Shown piece by piece: positions 31,496 through 40,433 of a DNA stretch of 64,000 nt. This DNA is from Pinibacter soli. Lineage in GTDB: Bacteria; Bacteroidota; Bacteroidia; Chitinophagales; Chitinophagaceae. Both the position numbers and the translations under genes were made by a program. Numbering within the stretch: the first letter of the stretch is position 1; each line of letters opens with the position of its first letter. Where the stretch lies: the NCBI RefSeq assembly GCF_029961145.1, contig NZ_JASBRG010000008.1:21431-85430 (forward strand). The letters are read 5' to 3'. Under the pieces are notes generated by a model that did no database searches, was not told where the DNA came from, and was given only the letters and a program-made list of their open reading frames with translations.

Positions 31496-34369
31496 ATGGC
31501 AAAGAACAATAACGGGTTTGTAAGTGACGACGGTGCAATAGAAGTTTTTGGTGCGAAGGAGCACAATCTGAAGAACATTGACATCTCCATTCCAAAAAAT
31601 AAACTGGTTGTATTCACAGGGGTTAGTGGCAGCGGAAAATCTTCCCTCGCTTTTGATACAATTTATAACGAGGGTCAGCGCCGCTACATGGAAAGTTTCA
31701 GTGCATATGCAAGACAGTTTATTGGTAATATGGAAAGACCGGAAGTGGATAAGATCACAGGGCTTTCTCCGGTAATTTCTATCGAACAAAAAACTACGAA
31801 TAAAAATCCACGATCAACTGTTGGAACTATTACAGAGGTATATGACTTTCTGCGATTGTTGTATGCAAGAATAGGTGAAGCCTACAGCTACAACACTGGA
31901 AAGAAAATGACGAAGTTTAGTGAAGAAGAAATTGTAGAAAATATTTTTAAGAAATTTCTTCATCAGAAGGTGAGTATCCTTGCCCCGGTTGTACGTGGTC
32001 GTAAGGGACATTATAGGGAATTGTTTGAGGACCTTCGCAAAAAGGGTTTTGTGAAAGTGCGTGTAGATGGTGAGATAAAAGATCTTGTTCCAAAGATGCA
32101 GGTGGATCGTTATAAGATTCACGATATAGAATTGGTGATCGACAGATTGAAAGTAGAAGAAGAGTTTCGCGTGCGCATAAGCCAGAGTGTGCAACAGGCA
32201 TTGAATCTCGGTAAGGGGCTTATGTTTCTTGATCTTAGTGAAGCTGCAAAAAACACAGCATCCAAAGAAGCATCTTACTCAAAGCAGTTGATGTGTGAAG
32301 ACACGGGTATTAGTTACGAAGAGCCATCTCCCAATTCATTTTCCTTTAACTCTCCATATGGTGCGTGTCCCGTTTGTAAAGGCTTGGGAACAGTGTACCA
32401 AGTGAGCATGGACAAAATAATTCCCGACAATACCATCAGCATAAGTGATGGTGCCATTGCTCCGCTAGGAGAGGAACGTGAGGCATTTGTATTTAAGCAG
32501 GTGCAGCAGATGGCGAGAAGATATAAGATCGACCTTAAGAAACCAGTAAAAGATCTTCCGCAAAGATCACTGAATCTATTGCTGTATGGTAATGAGGAGG
32601 GTGAAGATGAAGCGGTAATGGATTTTGAAAATGTTTCCTCGGAAGGAACTGTGTACACCGAAGAGTTTGAAGGCATTGTACCGCAATTGAAAAGATGGTT
32701 TGCGGCAAGCAACTCAGACGCAATACGCGATTGGGCAGAAAAATTCATGGATCTGAAAACATGTCCGTCCTGTAAAGGTGCAAGACTGCGCAAAGAAAGT
32801 CTTTGGTTTAAAGTAGATGAAAAAAATATTGCCGAAATAAGCGAACTGAATCTTGACAAATTAATGGTTTGGTTTACCGGCATTGAAAAAAGATTGTCTT
32901 CAAAACAAAACACTATTGCTAAGGATATTTTAAAAGAGATTCGTGAGCGTTTACAGTTTTTGCTGGACGTGGGTCTTACTTATCTCACAATTAACAGATC
33001 ATCCAAAACATTGAGTGGGGGCGAATCGCAGCGTATTCGTCTCGCTACGCAAATAGGATCTCAACTGCAGGGTATCACATATATTCTTGATGAGCCAAGC
33101 ATTGGTTTGCACCAGCGTGATAACCACAGACTGATTGACGCATTGAAAAATCTTCGCGACATTGGCAATAGCGTTTTAGTTGTTGAGCATGATAAGGATA
33201 TCATGATGGCCTCTGACTATCTTGTTGATATTGGGCCTAAAGCAGGCAAGCATGGCGGAAGCATAGTGGCACAAGGCACTCCTGATGAAGTGTTAAAGAG
33301 CCAGAGCGAAACCTCCCAATATCTGAACGGCAAAAAAGGAATTGCTGTTCCCAAAGAAAGGAGAAAAGGAAACGGCAAGTCAATGGTGTTGAAAGGTGCG
33401 AAAGGAAATAACCTGAAAAATGTGAGTGCAACATTTCCTCTCGGAAAATTGATTGTTGTAACGGGTGTAAGCGGTGGTGGTAAATCGACGTTGATCAACG
33501 AAACGCTGTATCCGATTCTTTCCAAATATTGCTACGATTCTAAAATGTACCCGCTGGAATATGATTCCATAAAGGGATTGGAGAACATTGATAAGGTAAT
33601 TGAAATTGATCAGTCACCAATTGGAAGAACGCCAAGAAGTAATCCAGCCACTTATTGTGGATTTTTTACGGAGATAAGAACGCTGTTCTCTGCCGTGCCC
33701 GAAGCGAAAATTCGCGGCTATAATGCGGGAAGGTTTTCGTTCAACGTGAAAGGCGGACGTTGCGATATGTGCGAGGGCGGAGGCATGCGTGTAATCGAAA
33801 TGAACTTTCTTCCGGATGTATATGTGCATTGCGAAAAATGCAATGGAAAACGGTACAACAGGGAAACACTTGAAATACGTTATAAAGGAAAATCTATCAG
33901 CGACGTTCTTGATATGACAGTCGATGAAGCCGTTGAGTTTTTCCAGAATGTGCCATATCTCTATCGCAAAATAAAAGTGTTGCAGGAAGTAGGTTTGGGT
34001 TATGTTACACTTGGACAAAGTGCCGTAACGCTTAGTGGAGGTGAAGCGCAACGTGTAAAGCTCGCGACAGAGCTTTCTAAAAAAGATACTGGCAAAACTT
34101 TCTACATTCTCGACGAGCCCACAACAGGGCTTCACTTCCAGGATATTCAACATCTCCTGGATGTGCTGAACAAGCTGGTTGATCGTGGCAATACTGTGCT
34201 TATAATTGAGCACAACCTCGATGTTATAAAAGTCGCAGATCACATCATTGATCTTGGTCCCGAAGGCGGTGATGGCGGTGGTAAGATATTGTTTGAAGGA
34301 TTACCTGAAGATCTTATAAAAGTAAAAGAGAGCCACACCGGGAAGTTCCTGAAAGAGGAATTGAAATAG
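31496..34369 (+). CDS. uvrA: Excinuclease ABC subunit A
   Basis: DNA-damage recognition ATPase of nucleotide excision repair. The 957 residues match the family (about 940). It has two ABC modules: Walker A GVSGSGKSS near 43 and GVSGGGKST near 659, and signatures LSGGESQRIRLATQIG near 505 and LSGGEAQRVKLATELS near 845. Zinc motifs are CPVCKGLG near 284 with CPSCKGARL near 424, and CDMCEGGGM/CEKCNGKRY near 758-785. Both UvrB-interaction and DNA-contacting insertions seem present, so this is a full UvrA rather than a UvrA2 fragment. It stands alone with a repeat downstream. Confidence 0.97.
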   Translation: MAKNNNGFVSDDGAIEVFGAKEHNLKNIDISIPKNKLVVFTGVSGSGKSSLAFDTIYNEGQRRYMESFSAYARQFIGNMERPEVDKITGLSPVISIEQKTTNKNPRSTVGTITEVYDFLRLLYARIGEAYSYNTGKKMTKFSEEEIVENIFKKFLHQKVSILAPVVRGRKGHYRELFEDLRKKGFVKVRVDGEIKDLVPKMQVDRYKIHDIELVIDRLKVEEEFRVRISQSVQQALNLGKGLMFLDLSEAAKNTASKEASYSKQLMCEDTGISYEEPSPNSFSFNSPYGACPVCKGLGTVYQVSMDKIIPDNTISISDGAIAPLGEEREAFVFKQVQQMARRYKIDLKKPVKDLPQRSLNLLLYGNEEGEDEAVMDFENVSSEGTVYTEEFEGIVPQLKRWFAASNSDAIRDWAEKFMDLKTCPSCKGARLRKESLWFKVDEKNIAEISELNLDKLMVWFTGIEKRLSSKQNTIAKDILKEIRERLQFLLDVGLTYLTINRSSKTLSGGESQRIRLATQIGSQLQGITYILDEPSIGLHQRDNHRLIDALKNLRDIGNSVLVVEHDKDIMMASDYLVDIGPKAGKHGGSIVAQGTPDEVLKSQSETSQYLNGKKGIAVPKERRKGNGKSMVLKGAKGNNLKNVSATFPLGKLIVVTGVSGGGKSTLINETLYPILSKYCYDSKMYPLEYDSIKGLENIDKVIEIDQSPIGRTPRSNPATYCGFFTEIRTLFSAVPEAKIRGYNAGRFSFNVKGGRCDMCEGGGMRVIEMNFLPDVYVHCEKCNGKRYNRETLEIRYKGKSISDVLDMTVDEAVEFFQNVPYLYRKIKVLQEVGLGYVTLGQSAVTLSGGEAQRVKLATELSKKDTGKTFYILDEPTTGLHFQDIQHLLDVLNKLVDRGNTVLIIEHNLDVIKVADHIIDLGPEGGDGGGKILFEGLPEDLIKVKESHTGKFLKEELK

Positions 34370-34370
34370 A

Positions 34371-34495
34371 AATAATTGAATAACTGAATAATTGAATAAT
34401 TGAATAACTGAATTCGAAAGTTGATCTTTCATCAAATAATTCAATTATTCAACCTTCAGTTAGTCAGTTACTCAGTTATTCGGTTATTCAGTCTC
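34371..34495. repeat. Intergenic inverted repeat, 'tgaataactgaa' family
   Basis: Left part 34371-34413 is a chain of TTGAATAACTGAATAATTGAA words; right part 34435-34495 mirrors it (ATTCAATTATTCAACC, TCAGTTACTCAGTTATTCGG). Lies between the convergent uvrA and XRE genes and abuts both stops. Confidence 0.75.
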
Positions 34496-34909
34496 TTACT
34501 TCTCCTCCAATCCCTGCTTCAAAAACATATTCTCCGTCATTAATTCGGCGATTTGTTTGTCTTTTACATCCATTAATTGCTTCAGGGTGTCCACATTCAA
34601 TTGAAGGCTATCAATCAGTTTGCCCGTGTTTGCTAAATAAGCCTCCTGTTCTTCTTTCACAGCCTGGCTATGTTCAAAATTATAACTCGTAAGAGCGAGA
34701 TCATCGACGATCAGGCGGTCGAGGCTGATTTGAAAAAAGTCGCTGATTATTACTAACTCTTCAATATTTGGTTGAGCTATTCGTTTTTCCCAATTCCCTA
34801 TTGTAGTGTGCGCTTTTTCAACCAGGATGGCGATTTCAGTTTGCGTAACGCCTTTGCGTTTTCTTAAGTACCGCAGATTACTCGCGAAGTGGTGTTTCAT
34901 TATAACCAA
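34496..34909 (-). CDS. XRE-family transcriptional regulator with coiled-coil tail
   Basis: 137 residues (134 if started at the ATG 34900, MKHHFASNLRYLRKRKGVTQ). The N-terminal HTH_3 domain, ASNLRYLRKRKGVTQTEIAILVEKAHTTIGNWEKRIAQPNIEELVIISDFFQISLDRLI, is complete. Residues 80-137 are predicted coiled coil (SLQLNVDTLKQLMDVKDKQIAELMTENMFLKQGLEE), a dimerisation device. It is of the small, stand-alone repressor type common in Bacteroidota. Target unknown; the neighbouring 1-kb gap is a possible site of action. Confidence 0.85.
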   Translation of the reverse strand: MVIMKHHFASNLRYLRKRKGVTQTEIAILVEKAHTTIGNWEKRIAQPNIEELVIISDFFQISLDRLIVDDLALTSYNFEHSQAVKEEQEAYLANTGKLIDSLQLNVDTLKQLMDVKDKQIAELMTENMFLKQGLEEK

Positions 34910-35446
34910 TGATTATTTAAAAAATATGTACTTCTCAAATAAGCTGGGTATATTTGCCTTGCTATATCATTATTACCTGATGGCCAAATACTTCCTACTT
35001 ACTTAAAGAAACCATTAAATTTTTTGTGATAAAATACCAGCCGGATGAATTAGTCCGGTCAGCGTTATTGGTAGGTACTTGTCAATGAGCAAATATATTG
35101 TATTCAGTTCTATTTCAGAAGTAAAGCCACTTTCGACCGGTTCTTACTCAATATTTACCTTTTACAAAAGTTGCTATTATGTGTGCTAGTGATGATTCAA
35201 ATCAAGTTTTTTAAAGCGCATATCTGAACCCGTTGTTTATCAGATGTTTAGGCTAATGTTAAGAATTTCGAAAAGTTACTAACATCGTATGAAATTATTC
35301 TTATTTTTTTGCAACTTTAAAGGAGATGAACAGCAGGTAATTTCAGTTTAAAAAAATGAAGCAACCTGGTTCTCTTTTTTAAATCCACCTTTCCTGCGAA
35401 CGCGAAAAACCTACCCCTAATTTTAACTCGTCAACCAACTTGAAAG
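34910..35446. other. Long gap without recognisable gene
   Basis: 537 A/T-rich bp. I see no conserved ORF (the 66-codon frame across 34806-35006 overlaps the XRE gene and is a shadow), no rRNA or tRNA, and no strong terminator. GTACATATTTTTTAAA on the minus strand at about 34916-34931 weakly resembles the -24-like elements, upstream of the XRE gene. Confidence 0.5.
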
Positions 35447-35584
35447 ATGTTACTACAATTACTTTACCACGTCATCTGCTTTTTAGTGCTAATGTCATGT
35501 TTTTTATCATTCAGCCTTAATAGAACAGATAAAAAGAAGTTCAAAATGCCTTTTATTGATCCTACAACAAATGTCTCTAAGTAG
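35447..35584 (+). CDS. Possible 45-residue membrane peptide
   Basis: ATG-to-TAG frame in an otherwise empty gap. The product has a hydrophobic N-terminal half (HVICFLVLMSCFLSF) and a Lys-rich middle then PFIDPTTNVSK, compatible with a single-span peptide or a small lipoprotein (MSC at about 16-18 is not a good lipobox). No clear ribosome binding site or recognised family. It could well be chance in A/T-rich DNA. Confidence 0.25.
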   Translation: MLLQLLYHVICFLVLMSCFLSFSLNRTDKKKFKMPFIDPTTNVSK

Positions 35585-35882
35585 CAGATTTAACTATCGA
35601 TATCGATAAATGAAAAATGGCAATTTCCACTTCTGAAAATCACCATTGTATTTTATGCAGAAAGTAAATCGACAGCCTTTCGAGACATTTACTTTCAATT
35701 AATTTTGTTGGACTATTTTGTTTGCGAGGCATCGTGCGGATTCTGCCTCGTATTAATACTTTGGAATAACCAGAATGCTCACTTTATTAAGGTGGTCTTC
35801 AATAAATTATGCGAGACAATTACTGGAAATTGAATAAGGTAGGATATTGAAAAAGGGATGTGGCGAAGCAAGCAGAAAAGGA
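35585..35882. other. Gap with one stable hairpin
   Basis: CGAGGCA (35725-35731) and TGCCTCG (35744-35750) form a 7-bp stem with a 12-nt loop. It is not followed by a T-run, so it is more likely a small-RNA or UTR stem than a terminator. Nothing else recognised. Confidence 0.35.
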
Positions 35883-36374
35883 TCAACTCGCAATTTTATA
35901 TTCGAGCACCCCGCGTGACGGGTTGTGAAACGGAAACAAAGTTTCCATGAAAAAATTCAATATCGCAGCCCACACATTGTTTTTTCGCGCTGTCGGTTCA
36001 AATATTTCTATTCCTTCAATTTTTACTCTTACCAACATGGATTGATCGTAGGCCTTTTCACGTAACTCATTGTCTACGCAGGTTACGGTATTTATTATTT
36101 CCGGATCAAGAATCATTTCTCCCAACCCGTTAATGGATAATGATGTATTTACTCCTTTTTTAAAATAAGAAAGTTTTACGGGGAAAATTCTGTCAAATAA
36201 TGCCACATGCTGTACGGGCCTAGGAACAAGAAACCACAAATGTCCCAGCTCGTCAATGCACAATGTGTTTACAATTTGTGTAGGCAGTTTTAATAATGTA
36301 TCAGGCATGCTGTACATAATGGCACTGCCAATATTCTCTATTTTGTCTTTGATTATTTCAAGGCTTTTGTCCAT
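35883..36374 (-). CDS. Probable FMN-binding split-barrel (general stress protein 26-like)
   Basis: 163 residues. NTLCIDELGHLWFLVPRPVQHVALFDRIFPVKLSYFKKGVNTSLSINGLGEMI resembles the strand-turn-strand core of pyridoxamine-5'-phosphate-oxidase-like split barrels, where FMN or F420 binds. The C-terminus is a long strand with the basic/aromatic tail expected of the fold. Similarity to the clearer family member at 40434 is only in outline. Likely a soluble, stress-related flavin protein; catalytic activity is unknown. Divergent from the DUF2383 gene. I am only moderately sure of the fold. Confidence 0.55.
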   Translation of the reverse strand: MDKSLEIIKDKIENIGSAIMYSMPDTLLKLPTQIVNTLCIDELGHLWFLVPRPVQHVALFDRIFPVKLSYFKKGVNTSLSINGLGEMILDPEIINTVTCVDNELREKAYDQSMLVRVKIEGIEIFEPTARKNNVWAAILNFFMETLFPFHNPSRGVLEYKIAS

Positions 36375-36505
36375 AACACAGTTATTTGTTTAGTCAATAA
36401 CAATTAAATGTTATGCCTTGTTGAAAATTAAGGAAATAAAAAAAATCGGTGTAGAATTTGTTCCTCAAAGACCAGCAACATTTTTAGTGGTTCTTTATGA
36501 AATGT

Positions 36506-36522
36506 TGGTACAATTATTTAGA
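36506..36522 (+). promoter_or_regulatory. -24-like promoter element upstream of the DUF2383 gene
   Basis: TGGTACAATTATTTAGA, with TGG at 36506-36508, 43 bp before the ATG at 36550. The -24 half fits sigma-54; the -12 half reads TTTA instead of TTGC. Confidence 0.5.
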
Positions 36523-36549
36523 TACAGTAAGCATAAAAAATCAGATACT

Positions 36550-37017
36550 ATGTCACAAAATGAAACTGTAGAGGTTTTAAATGACCTTATCAAAATCAAC
36601 AACGATCGCGTTGCCGGATATCAAAATGCAATTGATAATACACCCGGTATTGATGTAGACTTAAAGGCCATTTTTAGAAACATGGCAAACGAAAGTCTTA
36701 AGTATAGTAATCAACTTAAAGACGAAGTTGTAAAACTCGGTGGCGAACCAGCAACCGGCACAACTTTGAGTGGAAAGATTTATCGTGCTTGGGATGATGT
36801 TAAAGCAAGCTTCTCAGGTAATGACAGACAATCTGTTTTGAATGCATGCGAATTTGGCGAAGATGCTGCACAAAAAGCATATAAAACTGCGTTGTCTTCT
36901 GATGCTGAGTTGCCTGCAGCTTTGAGGCAAACAATTATGGACCAACAAACAGCTTTGAAAAAATCTCATGATTTGATCAAGAACTATAGAGATGCGAATA
37001 AAGCAGTAAGTGCTTAG
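36550..37017 (+). CDS. PA2169/DUF2383-family four-helix-bundle protein
   Basis: A 155-residue ferritin-like helical bundle without obvious metal ligands. It starts at the ATG of MSQNETVEVLNDLIKINNDRVAGYQNAIDNT; the 44-codon upstream extension is removed because it runs over the promoter element. The repeating pattern LNDLIKINNDRVAGYQNAI and GEDAAQKAYKTALSSDAELPAALRQTIMDQQTALKKSHDLIKNYRD fits the DUF2383 family, often linked to stress or stationary phase. It is followed by its own terminator and stands beside the lmo0937-type gene. Function unproven. Confidence 0.82.
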   Translation: MSQNETVEVLNDLIKINNDRVAGYQNAIDNTPGIDVDLKAIFRNMANESLKYSNQLKDEVVKLGGEPATGTTLSGKIYRAWDDVKASFSGNDRQSVLNACEFGEDAAQKAYKTALSSDAELPAALRQTIMDQQTALKKSHDLIKNYRDANKAVSA

Positions 37018-37044
37018 GCTTGGAATAAATTTCAACAGAACGAG

Positions 37045-37074
37045 GGTTAGGTACGAAAGTGCCTGACCTTTTTT
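37045..37074 (+). terminator. Terminator after the DUF2383 gene
   Basis: GGTTAGGTAC (37045-37054), GAAA loop, GTGCCTGACC (37059-37068): a 10-bp stem with two G-T pairs, then T6. Confidence 0.88.
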
Positions 37075-37162
37075 GTAGCTATTATCGGAAGCATTTGCGT
37101 GCACATCGTACTTCTTACACGAAGCCCCGTTAGCGTGGTATGTTGAACAAGGTTTTTCAAAC

Positions 37163-37198
37163 AAAAAAAGAAGCATTCCTTATTAAACGAATGCTTCT
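37163..37198 (-). terminator. Terminator of the lmo0937-type gene
   Basis: AGAAGCATTC (37169-37178) pairs with GAATGCTTCT (37189-37198). On the minus strand the stem is followed by T7 (plus A-run 37163-37169), about 40 bp after the stop. Confidence 0.88.
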
Positions 37199-37238
37199 AA
37201 AATAGTGATTGGTGATGTATGATGAGTAAGAATATTTT

Positions 37239-37385
37239 CTAAGCACGCCTGATTACACCAAGCAACAATGCGATAACTGCCAGTACTAATAATACGTGAA
37301 TCATCCCGGTTGCGCTATAAGCGAATACGCCAACTAACCAACCTACTATTAAAACTACTGCGACGATATAAAGTATGCTTCTCAT
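37239..37385 (-). CDS. lmo0937-family small membrane protein
   Basis: A 48-residue peptide too short for usual ORF cut-offs. It begins MRSILYIVAVVLIVGWLVG, followed by VFAYSATGMIHVLLVLAVIALLLGVIRR: two short hydrophobic helices with the conserved central Y-S-A-x-G-x-I-H and a basic end. This is the lmo0937/DUF5670 family of tiny stress-induced membrane peptides. It has its own terminator downstream and a TGGCGC -24-like element 56 bp upstream. Role unknown. Confidence 0.85.
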   Translation of the reverse strand: MRSILYIVAVVLIVGWLVGVFAYSATGMIHVLLVLAVIALLLGVIRRA

Positions 37386-37426
37386 AATATTCAATGTTTT
37401 TTAGTGATTAATCTTTCAAGGAGTAT

Positions 37427-37442
37427 TGTAAAACCTGCGCCA
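37427..37442 (-). promoter_or_regulatory. -24-like promoter element upstream of the lmo0937-type gene
   Basis: Minus strand TGGCGCAGGTTTTACA (37442-37427). The -12 half reads TTAC, closer to TTGC than in the other members. Confidence 0.5.
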
Positions 37443-37565
37443 GTGTAAAAACACATGAATCGAGTGGAAGAAATTCCTCAAGTTGCTGAATTTTTAGTTT
37501 AAAAGCTACCTCTATTTCTCATTTTTAGACAGGCACATTATTATGAACTCTTTTAAAAAAAACAA

Positions 37566-38489
37566 GTGCTGTCATTCAAAAGCTTTATAAATATTTTAAA
37601 ATCAGCGGGTAAGAGTTTTGGGGCGGATAACGCCATCAAATTAAGCGCTTCTCTATCTTATTATACAGTGTTTGCCCTTGGCCCCATGTTGATGATCATG
37701 ATTTCCCTAGCAGGATTATTTCTTGGTGAAGACGCGGTGAAGGGAAAGATTTACGCTCAATTGAAAACACTCGTTGGGTCTTCTGCAGCATTGCAGATAC
37801 AAGAAATCATCAAGAATATCGAGGCTTCTCAATTTACTTCTACGGGGGTCGTTATTGGCGGAATTTTACTCGTGCTCGGTGCGACGGGCGTTTTTACGGA
37901 GATACAAGATTCAATCAATTATATCTGGTCGATCAGGGCGAAACCAAAGAAGAACTGGCTGAGATATCTCACTAACAGATTGATATCTTTTTCTTTAGTA
38001 GTAGGTCTTGGATTTCTCTTGTTGGTGTCATTGCTCATTAACACATTGATAGATGCTTTCAGCGATTATCTCACAAGGTTCTTTTCAGATGATACGTACT
38101 ACATCGCAGGCTTTATTAATACTGTTCTTACCCTTGGAATAATAACCGGGTTATTTTCCATCATTTACAAAGTTTTACCTGATGCGAGGATTGCCTGGCG
38201 CGATGCACTGGTTGGCTCGGGTTTTACGGCGGTGTTATTCATACTGGGTAAATTTCTTATCGGGCTTTATATGGCGCACTCAAAAGTTGGATTGACGTAC
38301 GGAACTGCAGCATCGATCATTGTTATTCTTACGTGGATATATTATTCTTCAATCATCCTGTATTTCGGGGCGGAGTTTACAAAAGTGTACGCATTAACAA
38401 GAGGCGAGGGAATTAAGCCATATGACACTGCGGTTTTCATTGTTAAAACTGAAACAAAAGAGATAAAACCAATGACTGAAGCGAGCTAA
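37566..38489 (+). CDS. YihY/BrkB-family inner-membrane protein
   Basis: A 307-residue membrane protein of the YihY family, with six or more hydrophobic helices. It has the N-terminal ADNAIKLSASLSYYTVFALGPMLMIMISLAGLFLG, the conserved VSLLINTLIDAF, a central TLGIITGLFSIIYKVLPDARIAWRDALVGSGFTAVLFILGKFLIGLYM and the terminal TYGTAASIIVILTWIYYSSIILYFGAEFTKVY. The only in-frame start is GTG 37566; an ATG at 37543 followed by A8 is one base out of frame. Family function is disputed (not the RNase BN it was once called). Its stress-gene neighbours fit a membrane-stress role. Confidence 0.9.
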   Translation: MLSFKSFINILKSAGKSFGADNAIKLSASLSYYTVFALGPMLMIMISLAGLFLGEDAVKGKIYAQLKTLVGSSAALQIQEIIKNIEASQFTSTGVVIGGILLVLGATGVFTEIQDSINYIWSIRAKPKKNWLRYLTNRLISFSLVVGLGFLLLVSLLINTLIDAFSDYLTRFFSDDTYYIAGFINTVLTLGIITGLFSIIYKVLPDARIAWRDALVGSGFTAVLFILGKFLIGLYMAHSKVGLTYGTAASIIVILTWIYYSSIILYFGAEFTKVYALTRGEGIKPYDTAVFIVKTETKEIKPMTEAS

Positions 38490-38764
38490 CGCAAAAATGG
38501 GTAATGAGTTTTGAGTAGTGTAACTTATTGTGAAATCTTATTGAACCAATTTCTATGGCGCTTGTGCGTTTAGCGGCACAAAAGATGCATAACCATATAT
38601 CGGCAGTATTCCCGAAGGGCAGAATACCACCCTCCGGAAAAAAGGGCCAGAACCGTGGAAAGGTGTTAAATAAGCAATTGCCCTACATCTGAATTGGAAG
38701 TCTGTACCCGTTCCGACCCCATCATTATTCAGTTACTCAATAATATAATTCAATTATTAAAAAT
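38490..38764. other. Gap with a single repeat arm
   Basis: 275 bp with no ORF of note. Near the end, ATTATTCAGTTACTCAATAA (about 38725-38745) is one arm of the 'tgaataactgaa' family without a clear partner. The amylase promoter must lie here but I see no convincing -7 box. Confidence 0.4.
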
Positions 38765-40270
38765 ATGCCTAACAGCCTGAACCCGGTGATCATACAGTTT
38801 TTTCATTGGTATTATCCCGGCAATGGGAGACTCTGGAACGATTTCGTTGCCGAAGCTCCCAATCTCGCAAAATATGGTTTTACAAACGTATGGTTTCCCC
38901 CAGCGTACAAAGGATGCAATGGTGGTTATTCAATTGGTTATGATGCCTATGATCTCTTTGATCTCGGTGAGTTTGATCAGAAAGGAACCATTCCTACAAA
39001 ATACGGTACCAAAGAGCAATACCTAAAAGCAATTGAAGCGGCACACCAAAATAACATGGGTGTGATTGCGGACGCCGTTTTTAATCACAAAGCCGGAGCG
39101 GATGAATTGGAAAAATTTACAGTAAAGAAAGTAAACCCTGACAACAGAAATGAATTCATAAGCGATCATTTTGACATTGAAGCGTGGACAAAATTTACAT
39201 TTCCCGGACGGAAGGGAAAGTATTCTGAATTTATTTGGGATCACAAATGTTTTTCCGGAGTAGACTGGGCAAACGATATAAATGAAGACGGTGTGTACAG
39301 CATTCAGAACGAATATGGCGAAGGGTGGGAAGAGGTAATGGAAAGTGAGTTGGGCAATTACGATTACCTGATGTATGCGGATATTGAGTTTCGCAACGCT
39401 GCTGTTCGTGAAGAATTGAAATACTGGGGCAAATGGTATTTAGAACAAACGCATGTCGATGGTTTCCGATTAGATGCAGTTAAACACATTGCATCTTATT
39501 TTTTTAATGAATGGATAGACTACATCCGTTCGTTAAAAGAAGAGTATACGCCGATGATTGGTGAATACTGGAACATTCACGATGTAAATGCTTTGCTTCG
39601 TTATATCGACGTTACCAAAGGCAGAATGCAATTGTTTGATGCACCGCTCCATCACAATTTTTACACCGCATCAAAAGCGGGGAAAGATTTTGATCTGCGT
39701 AATATTTTTAATAACACGTTGGTGCAGCAGCTTCCAACCCATGCGGTTACAATAGTTGACAATCATGACACGCAGCCGTTGCAATCGCTGGAATCGCCGG
39801 TGGAAGACTGGTTCAAGCCGCTTGCCATGAGCATGATCTTATTGCGGGTAGATGGCACTCCTTGTGTTTTTCACCCGGCTTTATACGGAGCGGAGTATAC
39901 TGACAATGGGCATGATGGAAATGGTTACGATATTAAAATTTCACCCGTAGATATTTTACCAGCGCTTTTAAGAGCAAGAAAGGATTTTGCATTTGGAATG
40001 CAGCGCGATTATTTCAATCACGCCAACTGCATCGGATGGACAAGAGAAGGAATTAATGAAGTCGCCGGATCTGGTTGCGCAGTTATTTTATCGAACGGCA
40101 CTGAAGGATTTAAGGATATGCAAATGGGAAACACACACGCCAATGAAACGTTTGTAGATCTGCTTGGAAGAAGAAAAGAAAAAGTAAAACTCAACGGAGA
40201 CGGATGGGGGAAGTTTGTGTGTGATGGAGGTAGTGTGTCGGTGTGGGTGAGAGAGACAATTAATAATTAA
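38765..40270 (+). CDS. Cytoplasmic alpha-amylase, GH13 family
   Basis: 501 residues without a signal peptide, so cytoplasmic. It belongs to the GH13 alpha-amylase family (bacterial cytoplasmic, subfamily 5-like). The TIM-barrel motifs are visible: DAVFNHKAG near 100 (region I), GFRLDAVKH near 237 with the nucleophile Asp, GEYWNI near 265 with the general acid Glu, and VDNHDTQP near 330 with the third catalytic Asp. The C-terminal beta domain is complete. It would hydrolyse alpha-1,4-glucans such as glycogen or maltodextrins. Its place among stress genes suggests a carbon-storage role under stress, but that is inference. The stop codon lies inside a repeat arm. Confidence 0.93.
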   Translation: MPNSLNPVIIQFFHWYYPGNGRLWNDFVAEAPNLAKYGFTNVWFPPAYKGCNGGYSIGYDAYDLFDLGEFDQKGTIPTKYGTKEQYLKAIEAAHQNNMGVIADAVFNHKAGADELEKFTVKKVNPDNRNEFISDHFDIEAWTKFTFPGRKGKYSEFIWDHKCFSGVDWANDINEDGVYSIQNEYGEGWEEVMESELGNYDYLMYADIEFRNAAVREELKYWGKWYLEQTHVDGFRLDAVKHIASYFFNEWIDYIRSLKEEYTPMIGEYWNIHDVNALLRYIDVTKGRMQLFDAPLHHNFYTASKAGKDFDLRNIFNNTLVQQLPTHAVTIVDNHDTQPLQSLESPVEDWFKPLAMSMILLRVDGTPCVFHPALYGAEYTDNGHDGNGYDIKISPVDILPALLRARKDFAFGMQRDYFNHANCIGWTREGINEVAGSGCAVILSNGTEGFKDMQMGNTHANETFVDLLGRRKEKVKLNGDGWGKFVCDGGSVSVWVRETINN

Positions 40271-40387
40271 AAATTAATAGGTGTTACACACTAATCCAAA
40301 AATCTTTTTTTTCGGTTTGACTAGTAACAAAGGCCGAATTCCGAATGAATGTTGCGTTATTAATTGTTAATTATTAATTATTAATTA
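40257..40387. repeat. Intergenic inverted repeat, 'attaataatt' family
   Basis: Left arm 40257-40280 (TTAATAATTAAAAATTAATA), overlapping the last codons of the amylase gene, mirrored by 40357-40387 (TTATTAATTGTTAATTATTA and on). Confidence 0.7.
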
Positions 40388-40433
40388 GCTCTCCGCTTGG
40401 CATAGTTTTTTTAACCTTATTGTAAATTTCACT

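Noticed and set aside
31496..34369. SOS operator upstream of uvrA
   Set aside because: No palindrome resembling a known LexA box was found in the 391-bp gap.
36418..36549. 44-residue N-terminal extension of the DUF2383 gene
   Set aside because: It spans the -24-like element and has no similarity to the family.
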